From positions 141,454-205,453 of the forward strand of contig NZ_BMPW01000020.1 in NCBI RefSeq assembly GCF_014647795.1: DNA of 64,000 bases. Reading direction: 5' to 3'. Of the stretch, positions 15,797 to 23,717 are shown in pieces; positions within the stretch are counted from its first letter, which is position 1, and every line of letters begins with the position of its first letter. The notes under the pieces were generated by a model. It saw only the letters and a list, made by a program, of their open reading frames with translations. It was not told where the DNA came from and searched no databases. A program made the translations under genes and the position numbers. The stretch comes from Actinoplanes campanulatus. Lineage in GTDB: Bacteria > Actinomycetota > Actinomycetes > Mycobacteriales > Micromonosporaceae.

Positions 15797-16651
15797 TCAG
15801 GTGCTGGTGATGCGGAAGAAGTCGCGCGCGTTGACGACGCGGGCGGCGAACCGGTCGGCGATGAACCAGGCGGCGAGCGTGCTGTTGAACCTGGCCGGCT
15901 GGATGTCGAGTCCGTCGTAGTCCAGTCCGTCTGGCCACGGCTGGGCGAGTGGCACAGTGTGTGGCCGGGTGACGGGTTCGCCGTCGTGGATCTGGAGTTC
16001 GCCCTCGTCACCGCGGACCCAGACGTTGACAGTGATCTGCCCGTCGTGGATTCGGATGGCAGAGGCGGCGGGAATCACGTTGGGGTCGAGGTGGTTGGCG
16101 CGCAGCCAGTCGCAGATCCGCTGTTCGTCTCGTGCGTAACGGGCTGCACGGTCTTCCTGGCGCTGACGATGCCAGATGTCCCATGCGCTGATGTTCCGGT
16201 GGGCGGGTTCGGTGTGCCGCTGGTTGCCGAGTTCGCGTTCGAGTCGGGTCCAGGCGTCGGTCATGCGGCGTACATGGTCGTCGGCGAGCACGTCCACGGT
16301 GTCGTCGAAGGCCAGGTCGAGGCCGACGTAGCGGTGTCCGTCGTCGAGGCGTAGATGCCAGGTTGTCGTCTGGCCGCGGTGCGGGATGCCGCGCTGGTAG
16401 AGGCTGGCGTTGGCGGCGCCGGTGTACCAAGTCATGGTGCCGAGGTCGTGGAGGTCGCTGTCGTCGAATGCGGTTACCAGGTCGGGCCGCCACCGCATCT
16501 GGGTGCCGTCGGTGTCGCTGATGGTGTGGACTGCGCGGTGGGTGGGTTCGCAGTCGTAGCCGCAGTAGGCGGAGCCTTCGCGGGGTTCGGCGCCGCACGG
16601 GCAGAGGCCGTCGATTGCAGCGTCTAGGCGGTCGAGGATGTCGCGGGCCAA
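15797..16651 (-). CDS. Hypothetical phage protein
   Basis: 284 residues from a TTG start at 16651 with AAAGGAC upstream. The N-terminus has a Cys cluster (GLCPCGAEP ... AYCGYDCEPTHRA) that looks like a zinc ribbon. The rest is Trp- and charge-rich with no recognised catalytic motif. The 127 bases between its stop and the next start hold no gene. Confidence 0.65.
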   Translation of the reverse strand: MARDILDRLDAAIDGLCPCGAEPREGSAYCGYDCEPTHRAVHTISDTDGTQMRWRPDLVTAFDDSDLHDLGTMTWYTGAANASLYQRGIPHRGQTTTWHLRLDDGHRYVGLDLAFDDTVDVLADDHVRRMTDAWTRLERELGNQRHTEPAHRNISAWDIWHRQRQEDRAARYARDEQRICDWLRANHLDPNVIPAASAIRIHDGQITVNVWVRGDEGELQIHDGEPVTRPHTVPLAQPWPDGLDYDGLDIQPARFNSTLAAWFIADRFAARVVNARDFFRITST

Positions 16652-16672
16652 CTCGGTGTCCTTTCGGCGCGA

Positions 16673-16762
16673 TCAGGTCCAGTAGTCGGCCCACGGGTCG
16701 TCGAACGCTGTAGGGCGTGTGGTCCGGCGGCGGGTGGGCCAGGGGCGGCAGCGGCAGGTCAC
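16673..16762 (-). CDS. Possible 29-aa protein in GTGA overlap
   Basis: GTG at 16762 overlaps the stop of the upstream gene and the frame runs 29 codons to a stop at 16673 (MTCRCRPWPTRRR ... DDPWADYWT). Only the overlap geometry and tidy fit of the gap support it. Confidence 0.35.
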   Translation of the reverse strand: MTCRCRPWPTRRRTTRPTAFDDPWADYWT

Positions 16763-16986
16763 GGCCGAAGTGTGCCACGGGTTTGCTGGTGTGGCGGTGT
16801 CTCGCCGCCCGCTTGGGTGACGGCGTCCGCTAGCAGGTCGAGCAGGTTTGGGCCGTGGTGTCCGGTGTCGGTGGTGGTTCCGGTGAGGCCTAGCTGGGTG
16901 GCGCAGTCGCTGCCGTATCCCTGGATCATGCGGTCTGCGCGTGCGAGTCGCCAGCAGCGTCTACACAGCCGGGTTTCGACGTTCAT
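16759..16986 (-). CDS. Small zinc-binding protein (DUF6011-like)
   Basis: 75 residues. The N-terminal pattern RLCRRCWRLARADRMIQGYG ending SDCA resembles the CxxC...GxGxxC signature of DUF6011-type proteins common in actinophages. The C-terminus is polar. It begins at ATG 16986. Confidence 0.65.
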   Translation of the reverse strand: MNVETRLCRRCWRLARADRMIQGYGSDCATQLGLTGTTTDTGHHGPNLLDLLADAVTQAGGETPPHQQTRGTLRP

Positions 16987-17035
16987 CGGCTCATTGGTGC
17001 GCGGTGGCGCCCGGCCGGTGGGTGCGTGATGACCA

Positions 17036-17638
17036 TCAGTGACGCATTGCTTCCGCCGGCCGGTGCGTCCCGCTAACGGTACCGATCGGCAGGGTTTGTT
17101 GGTCGCTGAGCGGGCCGGGGCCGAGGACCATGTCGTCGCGCCACTTCCCGGCCCGCCGGATCGCCTCTACGCAGTGCGCGGTGCCGCGGCTGGTCGGGTC
17201 CCACACGACAAACGAGTCTGCCGTCTCCACCATGATCAGGTTGCGGTGGAAGTTGATGTGCAGCCCGTCGACCTTGAGCGCTGTGGTGCCGAGGATCTGC
17301 TCGGCCACAAACGTGACCTTCCACGCCGCCGCCTGGATCTCAGCGAACTCCGCGGTGCGGTCCCGCTCGAGCACGGATGCCCGGCCCCAGTAGTACGCCG
17401 CGTACGACCGGGACGGGAGCATCAGGTGCAGGCGTACTCCGAGCCGGATCGCGACGCGGGCCAGGAGCTCGTCCCAACCCTCAGCGGCGCCGGACATGAC
17501 GACCAGGCGGCTCCCATGCTCGAGCACCCGGGCCGCGACCGCCTCGGTGCAGCGGTGCATCGCCTCCACCTGCACTTCATGCGGCGCGACACGCAGCGAC
17601 CGAGAGCCGGTGCCGGCGAGAACGAAGTCGGCGGTCAC
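17036..17638 (-). CDS. SLOG-fold (YpsA/DprA-like) nucleotide-binding protein
   Basis: 200 residues from GTG 17638, which overlaps the upstream stop and has GGAGG seven bases before it. The Rossmann-like pattern VLAGTGSRSL ... LVVMSGAAEGWDELLARVAI ... LHLMLPS ... NLIMVETADSFVVW is typical of SLOG proteins, which bind nucleotides or NAD-derived ligands and occur in DNA uptake and nucleotide-signalling systems. The ligand and role here cannot be read from sequence. Phage-borne copies may act in DNA or nucleotide metabolism. Confidence 0.75.
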   Translation of the reverse strand: MTADFVLAGTGSRSLRVAPHEVQVEAMHRCTEAVAARVLEHGSRLVVMSGAAEGWDELLARVAIRLGVRLHLMLPSRSYAAYYWGRASVLERDRTAEFAEIQAAAWKVTFVAEQILGTTALKVDGLHINFHRNLIMVETADSFVVWDPTSRGTAHCVEAIRRAGKWRDDMVLGPGPLSDQQTLPIGTVSGTHRPAEAMRH

Positions 17639-17805
17639 TGGCACACCTCCGTATGCTCGGCAGCCCGCTGGTTGAGGTCGGCGAAGCTAATTGGGTCGTC
17701 GAGCACCGCAGTCCAGGGGCATCGGTCGCAGGACAACAGGATCTGGGCGCCGCCGGCGCTGGCCACGCCTTCGACCTGGAACCGGTGCTGGTCTTCGAGT
17801 TCCAT
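17635..17805 (-). CDS. Small zinc-ribbon-like protein (56 aa)
   Basis: MELEDQHRFQVEGVASAGG... with LSCDRCPWTAV and a later AAEHTEVC, giving a CxxC...HxxxC-type site. The start at 17805 overlaps the upstream stop (TGATG). The function is unknown. Confidence 0.6.
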   Translation of the reverse strand: MELEDQHRFQVEGVASAGGAQILLSCDRCPWTAVLDDPISFADLNQRAAEHTEVCQ

Positions 17806-18179
17806 CACGCGTCCGTCCATTCGTCGGGTGAGGTGTCTGCCATATCCCTGTGCACCGGGCAGATTTCGCCTTCGGCCTCGCACCAACTGCAGCGTCGTTT
17901 GAGTAGCTGGTCGTACGGCTCCACCGACGGTGGGCCGGGCCGCCCGTCCGGAGGCAGGCGGCCGAGATTTGCCTGCAATGCTGCCTCGTCCCGCTGCCGG
18001 ATTGCCTCGTCGTCGGCGTTCAGCAGCGCGCAGATCCGTTCGGCTGTCCCGGTCGGCGCGGCAGAGTCGACGTACACGATGAGTTTGTCGTCCGGGCGGC
18101 GCCCGTCGGCGTCTGGAGGCTGGGTGCCGGTCAGGATGATGGTCTGGTTGTTCCAGTGGTTACCCACCCGGTAGATCAT
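17805..18179 (-). CDS. Hypothetical protein
   Basis: 124 residues from ATG 18179 with GAGGTG upstream and an ATGA overlap. The N-terminal half looks like a short alpha/beta domain (NQTIILTGTQPP ... LIVYVDSAAP). The C-terminus has CSWCEAEGEICPVHR. No family is recognised. Confidence 0.6.
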   Translation of the reverse strand: MIYRVGNHWNNQTIILTGTQPPDADGRRPDDKLIVYVDSAAPTGTAERICALLNADDEAIRQRDEAALQANLGRLPPDGRPGPPSVEPYDQLLKRRCSWCEAEGEICPVHRDMADTSPDEWTDA

Positions 18180-18364
18180 GCGATCACCTCGAACGGCCGG
18201 ATCTCGTACGCCCACTTGCCACTGACGTACTTGCCCTTCCTGTCGAGCCGCCAGGCAAGTGCCTCTTCGGCATCACGTTCAGCGACCACCTTGGCGGCGT
18301 CAGCGGTTTCGGCGACTGACATGACGGTCCACTCGTCGGCGGAGACCAGAACCCAGACGGTCAC
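18176..18364 (-). CDS. Hypothetical protein (62 aa)
   Basis: Starts at GTG 18364 with GGAGGAC upstream. VTVWVLVSADEWTVMSVAET followed by a helix and KWAYEIRPFEV suggests a small alpha/beta fold. It is coupled on both sides by overlaps. Confidence 0.6.
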   Translation of the reverse strand: MTVWVLVSADEWTVMSVAETADAAKVVAERDAEEALAWRLDRKGKYVSGKWAYEIRPFEVIA

Positions 18365-18681
18365 GTGTCCTCCGCATCGTCGGTTGCCGGGTGAGGTGTG
18401 CACGTGTACCGGTAGCAGTGCGTCGTTGAGCAGTCGCCGTCGTGCCAGTTGTGGGTGGGCGGGTGCTGGTTGAGCAGGTCACGGATGCGTTCGGCGAGGT
18501 GTTCGTCGCCGTTCACGACGACCGCTACGAGCTCGCTGTCGCCAGGAGGGCCGCCTTCCCGCATGAGCGCGACGTCCCGTTCGATGCGGTAGGTCATCGC
18601 CATCCCCCTTCGTGCACGACCAGCGCCGGCCATGCTGGCGATGTGGGCGTGGGAATCGACGGTCATTGGCTCGTCGGTCAT
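18361..18681 (-). CDS. Hypothetical protein (106 aa)
   Basis: Starts at ATG 18681 with GAGGAG upstream. The middle is TYRIERDVALMREGGPPGDS ... NGDEHLAERIRDLLNQH, resembling the nearby 17805-18179 product (dosage of Ala/Glu helices near LLN), so the two may be distant paralogues. The C-terminus is Cys/His-rich (CSTTHCYRYTC). Confidence 0.55.
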   Translation of the reverse strand: MTDEPMTVDSHAHIASMAGAGRARRGMAMTYRIERDVALMREGGPPGDSELVAVVVNGDEHLAERIRDLLNQHPPTHNWHDGDCSTTHCYRYTCTPHPATDDAEDT

Positions 18682-18968
18682 CCGGCGCTCCTCGGGTTGT
18701 TGGCCGGCTTCGGCCGCGGCTTGTCGAGTTCGGTCACCCACCACAGGGCGGCGTCGTAGGCCGCGCGGACGGGCAGCATGATGCGGGCTGGCGCTTGTTC
18801 CCGTTCGAGGGCGGTCATCCAGGAGCCGATATCTTCGAGGAAGTTCCCGGCGATCTCCCGCTCGGGCTTGGCAAGGTGGTTCGTGGTGGTGTTGCAGCCG
18901 CCGGAGCCGCAGATGAACGTGTTGAACGGCTCGTACACCGACGGGTTCGGCGCGTCGGTGTCGGTCAC
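18678..18968 (-). CDS. Hypothetical protein (96 aa)
   Basis: Starts at GTG 18968 in a GTGA overlap. An N-terminal FICGSGGCNTTTNH pair is followed by a helical segment (GSWMTALEREQAPARIMLPV). The function is unknown. Confidence 0.55.
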   Translation of the reverse strand: MTDTDAPNPSVYEPFNTFICGSGGCNTTTNHLAKPEREIAGNFLEDIGSWMTALEREQAPARIMLPVRAAYDAALWWVTELDKPRPKPANNPRSAG

Positions 18969-19312
18969 AGCTCCTGCCTCGACTTGCAGAATTCGCCGTC
19001 CTCACAACGTAGAACGTCGTCGACGACTTGAAAGTCAGCCTCAAGAGCTGCGGCGAGCGCATCCGCAGCGGTCAGGTGGTGCCCGATTCCGAACTGGTCG
19101 GCATCAACCCACTTGCCGCAGGCAGCTTGCGCGGTCCAGCAGCGTCCCAGCCTCAGCGTGGGACTGGTGCCTTTGTGGCGGTCCTCGTCGTCTTCGATCG
19201 CTTCGAGGGCGGTGTCCTGGTCGGGGTAGTGGGTTTCGTCGTCGTTTGGTGTCTCCCAGCAGGGTTCGGTGAGTTCGGTGATGCCAGCGGGCAAGTGTGT
19301 TGTGGTGGTCAT
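18965..19312 (-). CDS. Hypothetical acidic protein (115 aa)
   Basis: Starts at ATG 19312 with GAGGAAGG upstream. The product is acidic (PNDDETHYPDQDTALEAIED), with RLGRCWTAQAACGKWVDAD and a C-terminal CEDGEFC. It is the first gene after a hairpin at 19351-19383, so it may begin its own transcript. Confidence 0.6.
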   Translation of the reverse strand: MTTTTHLPAGITELTEPCWETPNDDETHYPDQDTALEAIEDDEDRHKGTSPTLRLGRCWTAQAACGKWVDADQFGIGHHLTAADALAAALEADFQVVDDVLRCEDGEFCKSRQEL

Positions 19313-19350
19313 GCGGTGTTCCTTCCTCGGGTGTGGGGCAGAATCGGGGT

Positions 19351-19383
19351 GGGCAGCGGAGCGATTCCAGCGTTCCGCTGCCC
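19351..19383 (-). terminator. Hairpin downstream of the 19394 gene
   Basis: GGGCAGCGGA pairs with TCCGCTGCCC across 13 bases in the 82-base gap after the minus-strand stop at 19394. No U-tract follows. It is a candidate end of the DnaB transcript. Confidence 0.5.
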
Positions 19384-19393
19384 GTCCAGCAGG

Positions 19394-20182
19394 TCAGACA
19401 GCGATGAACAGTTGCGGTAGATCGGCGAGTGCCGTGCGTACATCCTGATGACGACGGCGCCGGTCGGCCTCTGTTCGGACCTCCGCGAGCAACTTCTCTT
19501 CGGCGTCGGCCAGTGAGATCACCGGCATTGCCGCCAGTGCCTTCTCAAGCTCATCTTGGAAGGCGGCCAGCGCCGAATCTGCGCGAACTCGACGGGCTGC
19601 TGCACGTGCCGCAGCCATTGCCGCTGATCGGCCGGATCCAGCCGCGGGGATGTCGGCCTTCGCGGACGGCCCGCACACCAGGTGGGCTGGGCCGTGAGCG
19701 GCAATGTCGCGGCGCGTGCTTTCTACCCGTTGCCGTGCCAGGGTGACCATTGCTGCCTCATGACTCATGACCATATGCACTTTGACGCCGAGGAACGTCT
19801 TCGTGAACTCGTCGCTCATCGGCCGCCACCCTGTCAGCGTGTTGGCGGCGTCGTCGCGTACCTTCGCGTTCAGCCAGCCGGATGCAGCGTCAACGCGAAT
19901 CCAGCGAGGATAGGTGACAACGACATCAACGCGAGACCGCAACAGCTCCTTGCCGCGTTGCCAGACGACATGCAGGTGCTTCTCGTCGTCGGCGCATTTG
20001 TCCGGGTGGTAGTTGACTCGGCCCCACGGCTGGCCGTTAAGCCTCCCGTCGTCGTTGACGAGTTGCCGATCGGGGAGCTGTTTGAACACGGCCTGGGTGA
20101 CCTGCCGGCCCGAGATGGTCAGGGTCTTCACCTCAACGGTGGCTGTGCGGATCTCCGCGTTGTGGACGGTTAGCGTCCCCAT
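19394..20182 (-). CDS. Hypothetical phage protein next to DnaB
   Basis: 262 residues from ATG 20182, one base after the DnaB stop. The N-terminal half has MGTLTVHNAEIRTATVEVKT and WGRVNYHPDKC, with EKHLHVVWQRGKELLRSRVD, a pattern seen in conserved actinophage proteins of unknown role. The C-terminal half is Ala/Arg-rich helix. Linkage to the helicase suggests a replication or DNA-binding role, but no motif proves it. Confidence 0.65.
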   Translation of the reverse strand: MGTLTVHNAEIRTATVEVKTLTISGRQVTQAVFKQLPDRQLVNDDGRLNGQPWGRVNYHPDKCADDEKHLHVVWQRGKELLRSRVDVVVTYPRWIRVDAASGWLNAKVRDDAANTLTGWRPMSDEFTKTFLGVKVHMVMSHEAAMVTLARQRVESTRRDIAAHGPAHLVCGPSAKADIPAAGSGRSAAMAAARAAARRVRADSALAAFQDELEKALAAMPVISLADAEEKLLAEVRTEADRRRRHQDVRTALADLPQLFIAV

Positions 20183-20183
20183 G

Positions 20184-21560
20184 TCAGCGGTCACCGCCGA
20201 TGCCGAAGTCGGTGAACCGGGACAGGTGCAGTTGGGCGGCGACGGTGACGGTGTCGGTGGGGCCGTTGCGATACTTGGCGACGATGAAGTCGGCCTCGCC
20301 TGCGCGCGGGCTTTCCTTGTCGTAGTAGTCGTCGCGGTGCAGCAGGATGACGATGTCGGCTTCCTGCTCGATCTCGCCCGAGTCACGCAAGTCCGACAGT
20401 TGAGGACGCTTGTCGGTGCGGCTTTCCGGGCCGCGGTTGAGCTGTGCGGGCACGACCATGGTGGCTTCGAGTTCCTGCCCGAGGGTTTTCAGGTCGGAAG
20501 CGTTGCGGCCGACCTCAAGGTCACGGCGGTCGTGTTTCGTGGTGGTCCGAAGGCGTTGCAGATAGTCGACGAAGACGAGGCCGAGTCCATTGTGGCGCTG
20601 CCGGAACCGGCGGGCTGAGGTGCGGATGTCGGCGACGGTGTGGGTTTGGTCGTCGATGTGCAGCGGCCATCCGGCGATCGTCTTGGATGCCTTCTTGGCT
20701 TTGTCGTGCTGGTCGGGGGTGAGTCGGCCGGTGGTGAAGGCGCCCAGGTCGATGCCGCCGACGGCGGACAGTAGCCTCCAGGTGAGTTCGCGGCGGGACA
20801 TTTCGAGGCTGTAGATGAGGGCGGGGATCCCGCGGCGGGCGGCGGCGATGGCGAACCCGAGGCCGCATGTCGACTTGCCCATTCCGGGGCGTCCGGCGGG
20901 GACTACGAGTTGTCCGGGTAGGAATCCGCCGATCAGGTCGTCGAGGGTGCCGAGTCCGGTGGACATGCCGCGGCGGACTTCTCCGTTCATGAGTTTCTCC
21001 AGGTGGTCGAGTTCGCCGTCGTGGAAGTCGTTGTAGGCGAGCAGGTTGCCGGGGGATTGGCTGACGGTGGCGGCGTGGATGTCCTGCTGTGCGGCGTCGA
21101 TTACTTCGTCGACGGTCTTGTCGAGGGTTTGTGAGGTGTGCACGATCCGGAGTCCGGCTTCGCGGACGCGTCGGCGTTTCGCCCAGTCGGCGACGATTCG
21201 TGCGTGGTAGCGGGGTGTTCCGGTGGTGGTGGGGATCTTCTCGGTGAGGGTGTGCAGGTAGGGCACGCCGCCGACGCGGAGTAGGTCGCCGTTGGTGTCG
21301 AGTTGCCGGGCAACGAGGGTGGGGTCGCTGGGGATGTTGTCGCCCCACATGAGGACCAGGGTGTGGAACAGGGTGACGTGCCGGTTGTCGGCGAAGTCGC
21401 GGCCGGCAACGTGGTCGATGACCTCGTCGATGGCTTTGGGGGAGGTCATCATCATGCCGAGCACGGCTTGTTCGGCGGCGAGGTCGGACATGGGGTGTTT
21501 GGACCAGTCGACGTCCTCGACGGCTTGCAGGTGCCGGGTGGGCTGGGTGGGGATGCTCAT
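20184..21560 (-). CDS. dnaB: Replicative DNA helicase (DnaB)
   Basis: 458 residues from ATG 21560 (ATGA overlap with the upstream gene). The N-terminal primase-interacting domain shows AAEQAVLGMMMTSPKAIDEV. The RecA-like core has Walker A PAGRPGMGKST (about residue 220), LEMSRREL, Walker B LVFVDYLQRL and the ending LRDSGEIEQEADIVILLHRD. It unwinds the phage replication fork as a hexamer. The upstream gene probably supplies its loader. Confidence 0.95.
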   Translation of the reverse strand: MSIPTQPTRHLQAVEDVDWSKHPMSDLAAEQAVLGMMMTSPKAIDEVIDHVAGRDFADNRHVTLFHTLVLMWGDNIPSDPTLVARQLDTNGDLLRVGGVPYLHTLTEKIPTTTGTPRYHARIVADWAKRRRVREAGLRIVHTSQTLDKTVDEVIDAAQQDIHAATVSQSPGNLLAYNDFHDGELDHLEKLMNGEVRRGMSTGLGTLDDLIGGFLPGQLVVPAGRPGMGKSTCGLGFAIAAARRGIPALIYSLEMSRRELTWRLLSAVGGIDLGAFTTGRLTPDQHDKAKKASKTIAGWPLHIDDQTHTVADIRTSARRFRQRHNGLGLVFVDYLQRLRTTTKHDRRDLEVGRNASDLKTLGQELEATMVVPAQLNRGPESRTDKRPQLSDLRDSGEIEQEADIVILLHRDDYYDKESPRAGEADFIVAKYRNGPTDTVTVAAQLHLSRFTDFGIGGDR

Positions 21561-22474
21561 GCTGCGCTTCCAGCCTTTCGGTTGACGAGCGATTCTGATC
21601 GGCAAGGTCCGCAGGTTCCGGCCCGGTAGGACGGATGCCGGGAGCACTTCTCGCCAGCAGGGATGGCCTTTGGCGCGTTCGATTCGGCTCCCAGCCCGCC
21701 GGACATGCGGCTCTTCTGACGGTTGTTGAGTTGCTGCTGGGCAGAGGTCATCCAGTTCTGCCAGGTCCGCTTCCAGCTCAGCTTGAGTGCATCCTTACCG
21801 GGCTTGGTTTTCCAGTACCGGACGAACTTCTCTGTCTCGGTGCGTCCGTCAATGTCGGGGCACTTACGTCCAGCCCACTTGACCATCTCGGGGGTGACAG
21901 CGAAGTTGTCGGGGATGCGGGTGCCCTTCTTGGTGGTGTCGTCTCCGCCGAGGTCGTCATCGTCGGGAGCCGGAGGCGACCCAAATACTTCTTCGTTAGA
22001 AGAAGTGGTCGGGTCGGGTCGGGTCGGGGCAGAGCGAACTTCGGCCGAAGTTCGCTCATTGTTCGCGCGAACAGGCGGCGAACCGTCAGAGGTGTTAGCA
22101 GGTTCGTTCATCATGGCGTTCGCCTCTTTGTTCGCTTTGCGTGACGCGCGAACCCGCTGCATTCTCTCTTTGGCCTCTGCGCGTTTCTCAAGGACCGATT
22201 CGGCGGTCGGCTGCTGGTCCACCCACTGGTGGAACTGCCATCCGCTGTCGCCGTCCTTTCCGGCTACAACCCAGAGTCCGGCGCTAACGAGACATTCGGC
22301 GTTTTGCTCATAGTTCGTGTCGAGGCGTGCGGCCATGTAGTCAGGGATGAACCCGTCGCTGAGGTTGTCGGCGCACCACGATCCCGCCATCACCCACAGG
22401 CCCATCGCGGGGATGCCGGCGCGGACGGCCTTTCGATGTGAGTGCAGGCCGTCATCGACCTTGAACCAGGTCAC
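21557..22474 (-). CDS. Replication initiator/helicase loader-like protein
   Basis: 305 residues from GTG 22474. The N-terminal winged-helix-like region (MTWFKVDDGLHSHRKAVRAG and AMGLWVMAGSWCADNLSDGF) is typical of phage replisome organisers related to DnaD/DnaT. A long polar linker follows, then WAGRKCPDIDGRTETEKFVR and SWKRTWQNWMTSAQQQ, which resembles the C-terminal DnaD-like/DnaT helices. A C-terminal Cys cluster may bind zinc. Direct coupling to dnaB supports a loader role. Confidence 0.8.
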   Translation of the reverse strand: MTWFKVDDGLHSHRKAVRAGIPAMGLWVMAGSWCADNLSDGFIPDYMAARLDTNYEQNAECLVSAGLWVVAGKDGDSGWQFHQWVDQQPTAESVLEKRAEAKERMQRVRASRKANKEANAMMNEPANTSDGSPPVRANNERTSAEVRSAPTRPDPTTSSNEEVFGSPPAPDDDDLGGDDTTKKGTRIPDNFAVTPEMVKWAGRKCPDIDGRTETEKFVRYWKTKPGKDALKLSWKRTWQNWMTSAQQQLNNRQKSRMSGGLGAESNAPKAIPAGEKCSRHPSYRAGTCGPCRSESLVNRKAGSAA

Positions 22475-22561
22475 GGGCGAATCACCACCGAGAAGGTCGG
22501 CTTCGGGACAGAAGGTCCGTCTTCTGTGGCGGCATGGCCACCTGACGTGGCGTACGATGGA

Positions 22562-22678
22562 GTCCTAGGCTTCAACACAGCCTGGACCTCCCTTCCGTTG
22601 TTGCAGAACGGGATGGTGAGGTGCGGGTTAGCGCGGTCTTCGGTGCTCCAACACCGTTGGCCGCGCGTCTTTTTATCT
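22562..22678 (+). ncRNA. Candidate structured small RNA with terminator
   Basis: In the 285-base gene-free gap between blocks C and D, the plus strand has three successive hairpins. The first is at 22562-22587 (GTCC/GGAC with GGCT/AGCC inside). The second is at 22587-22621 (CCTC/GAGG with CCGTT/AACGG inside). The third is at 22631-22666 (GCGCGG/CCGCGC with CGGTG/CACCG inside) and is followed by TTTTT. The last is a good intrinsic terminator on this strand, and its stem gains a G-U pair on plus only. An alternative is a structured leader of the minus-strand helicase operon. A weak TACGAT -10-like box lies at 22553. No coding sense is evident. Confidence 0.45.
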
Positions 22679-22736
22679 TAGTCCAGGCGTTCGATTTCAT
22701 CATCTTCCCGCGCCTTATCTTTCGGGTGTTGATATT

Positions 22737-22750
22737 GCATTCCCGAATGC
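22737..22750. promoter_or_regulatory. Inverted repeat, possible operator
   Basis: GCATTC-CC-GAATGC is a perfect six-base inverted repeat within the AT-rich part of the gap upstream of the helicase operon. The binding protein is unknown. Confidence 0.35.
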
Positions 22751-22759
22751 TGTAGCGGA

Positions 22760-22999
22760 TCAAGAACAATGCGTTGTCGTGGCAATTTCTGGCGCGCGCC
22801 GTAATCCGCCCCGTGAGGTCACGAACTCGCTGCCGTCGGCGAACCGCACCAGCGCCGAGTTCATGCCACCCCGCGTAACCACCTGGCAGCGCATGCCGGC
22901 CCGGTCGACACCGTCACCGAACCACGGCACCCGTGCGGTGACGCTCGGCAGTTGCCAGGTCCGCCACCGCCACGTCCACACGTACGGGAAGTCAGTCAT
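22760..22999 (-). CDS. Small hypothetical protein, last gene of block C
   Basis: 79 residues from ATG 22999 (ATGA overlap). MTDFPYVWTWRWRTWQLPSV followed by GMNSALVRFADGSEFVTSRG suggests a small beta-barrel-like fold. The function is unknown. Confidence 0.6.
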   Translation of the reverse strand: MTDFPYVWTWRWRTWQLPSVTARVPWFGDGVDRAGMRCQVVTRGGMNSALVRFADGSEFVTSRGGLRRAPEIATTTHCS

Positions 23000-23352
23000 G
23001 GCGTGTTCCCCCAGGCGTGAGCCGACCATGAAATGGATCCGTCAGCCTCAACCCAGGGCAACCCGGCATCATGTGCCTGCTTGCGGGCTGCCGCGAACTC
23101 GGCGCCGGCATCACGCGTAGCGGCCAAAGCCGCAGCCCGACGGTGAAACGCCAAGGCGCGACGGCGCCGATCGATGATGGTTAGGGTCAATGAGACGAGC
23201 ATCAGCAGGACCGCGATGAGCATCTGCAACGCCGTGGCGGAAGCCGACGGCTTCCTGTCGCCGACGACGAAGCCCATCAGCGGCGTCAACGTGACCGCGC
23301 CGATGGCGGCCGAGTAGGCCGTCCAGGTGAACGCTCTACTCCATGCCCTCAT
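22996..23352 (-). CDS. Small membrane protein
   Basis: 118 residues with two predicted membrane segments (AYSAAIGAVTLTPLMGFVVG and ALQMLIAVLLMLVSLTLTII) and a cytoplasmic-type basic stretch followed by a helical tail. It is coupled to neighbours by overlaps. The role could be in membrane or superinfection functions; this is not shown by sequence. Confidence 0.6.
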   Translation of the reverse strand: MRAWSRAFTWTAYSAAIGAVTLTPLMGFVVGDRKPSASATALQMLIAVLLMLVSLTLTIIDRRRRALAFHRRAAALAATRDAGAEFAAARKQAHDAGLPWVEADGSISWSAHAWGNTP

Positions 23353-23717
23353 GCCGGCCCGCTTTCGAGTGCCTGCCGCGCGATGACCGCGATCGGCTCC
23401 ATGCCGAGGTAGTGGGCGCGGGCTTCGGCGTGTTCGGCGATGTCAGTGAGTGCGGCCCGCAACCGGTCGATGCCGCCGTTGGGTGGCTGGTAGTCGCCGG
23501 ACAACACCGCAGCCTTGCCAGCCTCGGTGAGGCGGGCGCGGGTGGAGTGCTCGACGATCCCATTGAGCAGCGTTACGAGCCCGGCTTGTTCAAGGGCACG
23601 TAGAGCCTTGCCGTGGACAGTGGAGAACGTCCACACCTGTTCGCCGAGCCGATAACGGGCGGCGAGCGTGTCGAGGATCAGCTGCTGGGTGGGCGGGAGC
23701 CGGTCGAGGTCAGGCAT
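23349..23717 (-). CDS. Winged-helix-like hypothetical protein
   Basis: 122 residues. PPTQQLILDTLAARYRLG ... GKALRALEQAGLVTLL ... ARLTEAGKAAVLSG has the helix-helix-wing order of MarR/PadR-type winged helices and may bind DNA. The start codon lies eight bases inside the upstream gene. Confidence 0.55.
   Translation of the reverse strand: MPDLDRLPPTQQLILDTLAARYRLGEQVWTFSTVHGKALRALEQAGLVTLLNGIVEHSTRARLTEAGKAAVLSGDYQPPNGGIDRLRAALTDIAEHAEARAHYLGMEPIAVIARQALESGPA

Larger units (their letters stand above)
22475..22759. other. Intergenic region between blocks C and D
   Basis: It holds the three-hairpin element on the plus strand, an AT-rich stretch (about 22672-22760) likely to contain the promoter for the helicase operon in the minus direction, and a short inverted repeat. 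A 43-codon minus-strand frame (22572-22703, MMKSNAWTKIKRRAAN...) exists but lies on the hairpins and is not convincing. Confidence 0.5.

Noticed and set aside
22572-22703. 43-codon minus-strand frame in the gap between blocks C and D
   Set aside because: It lies on the three-hairpin element, has only a weak ribosome binding site and no recognisable protein features.
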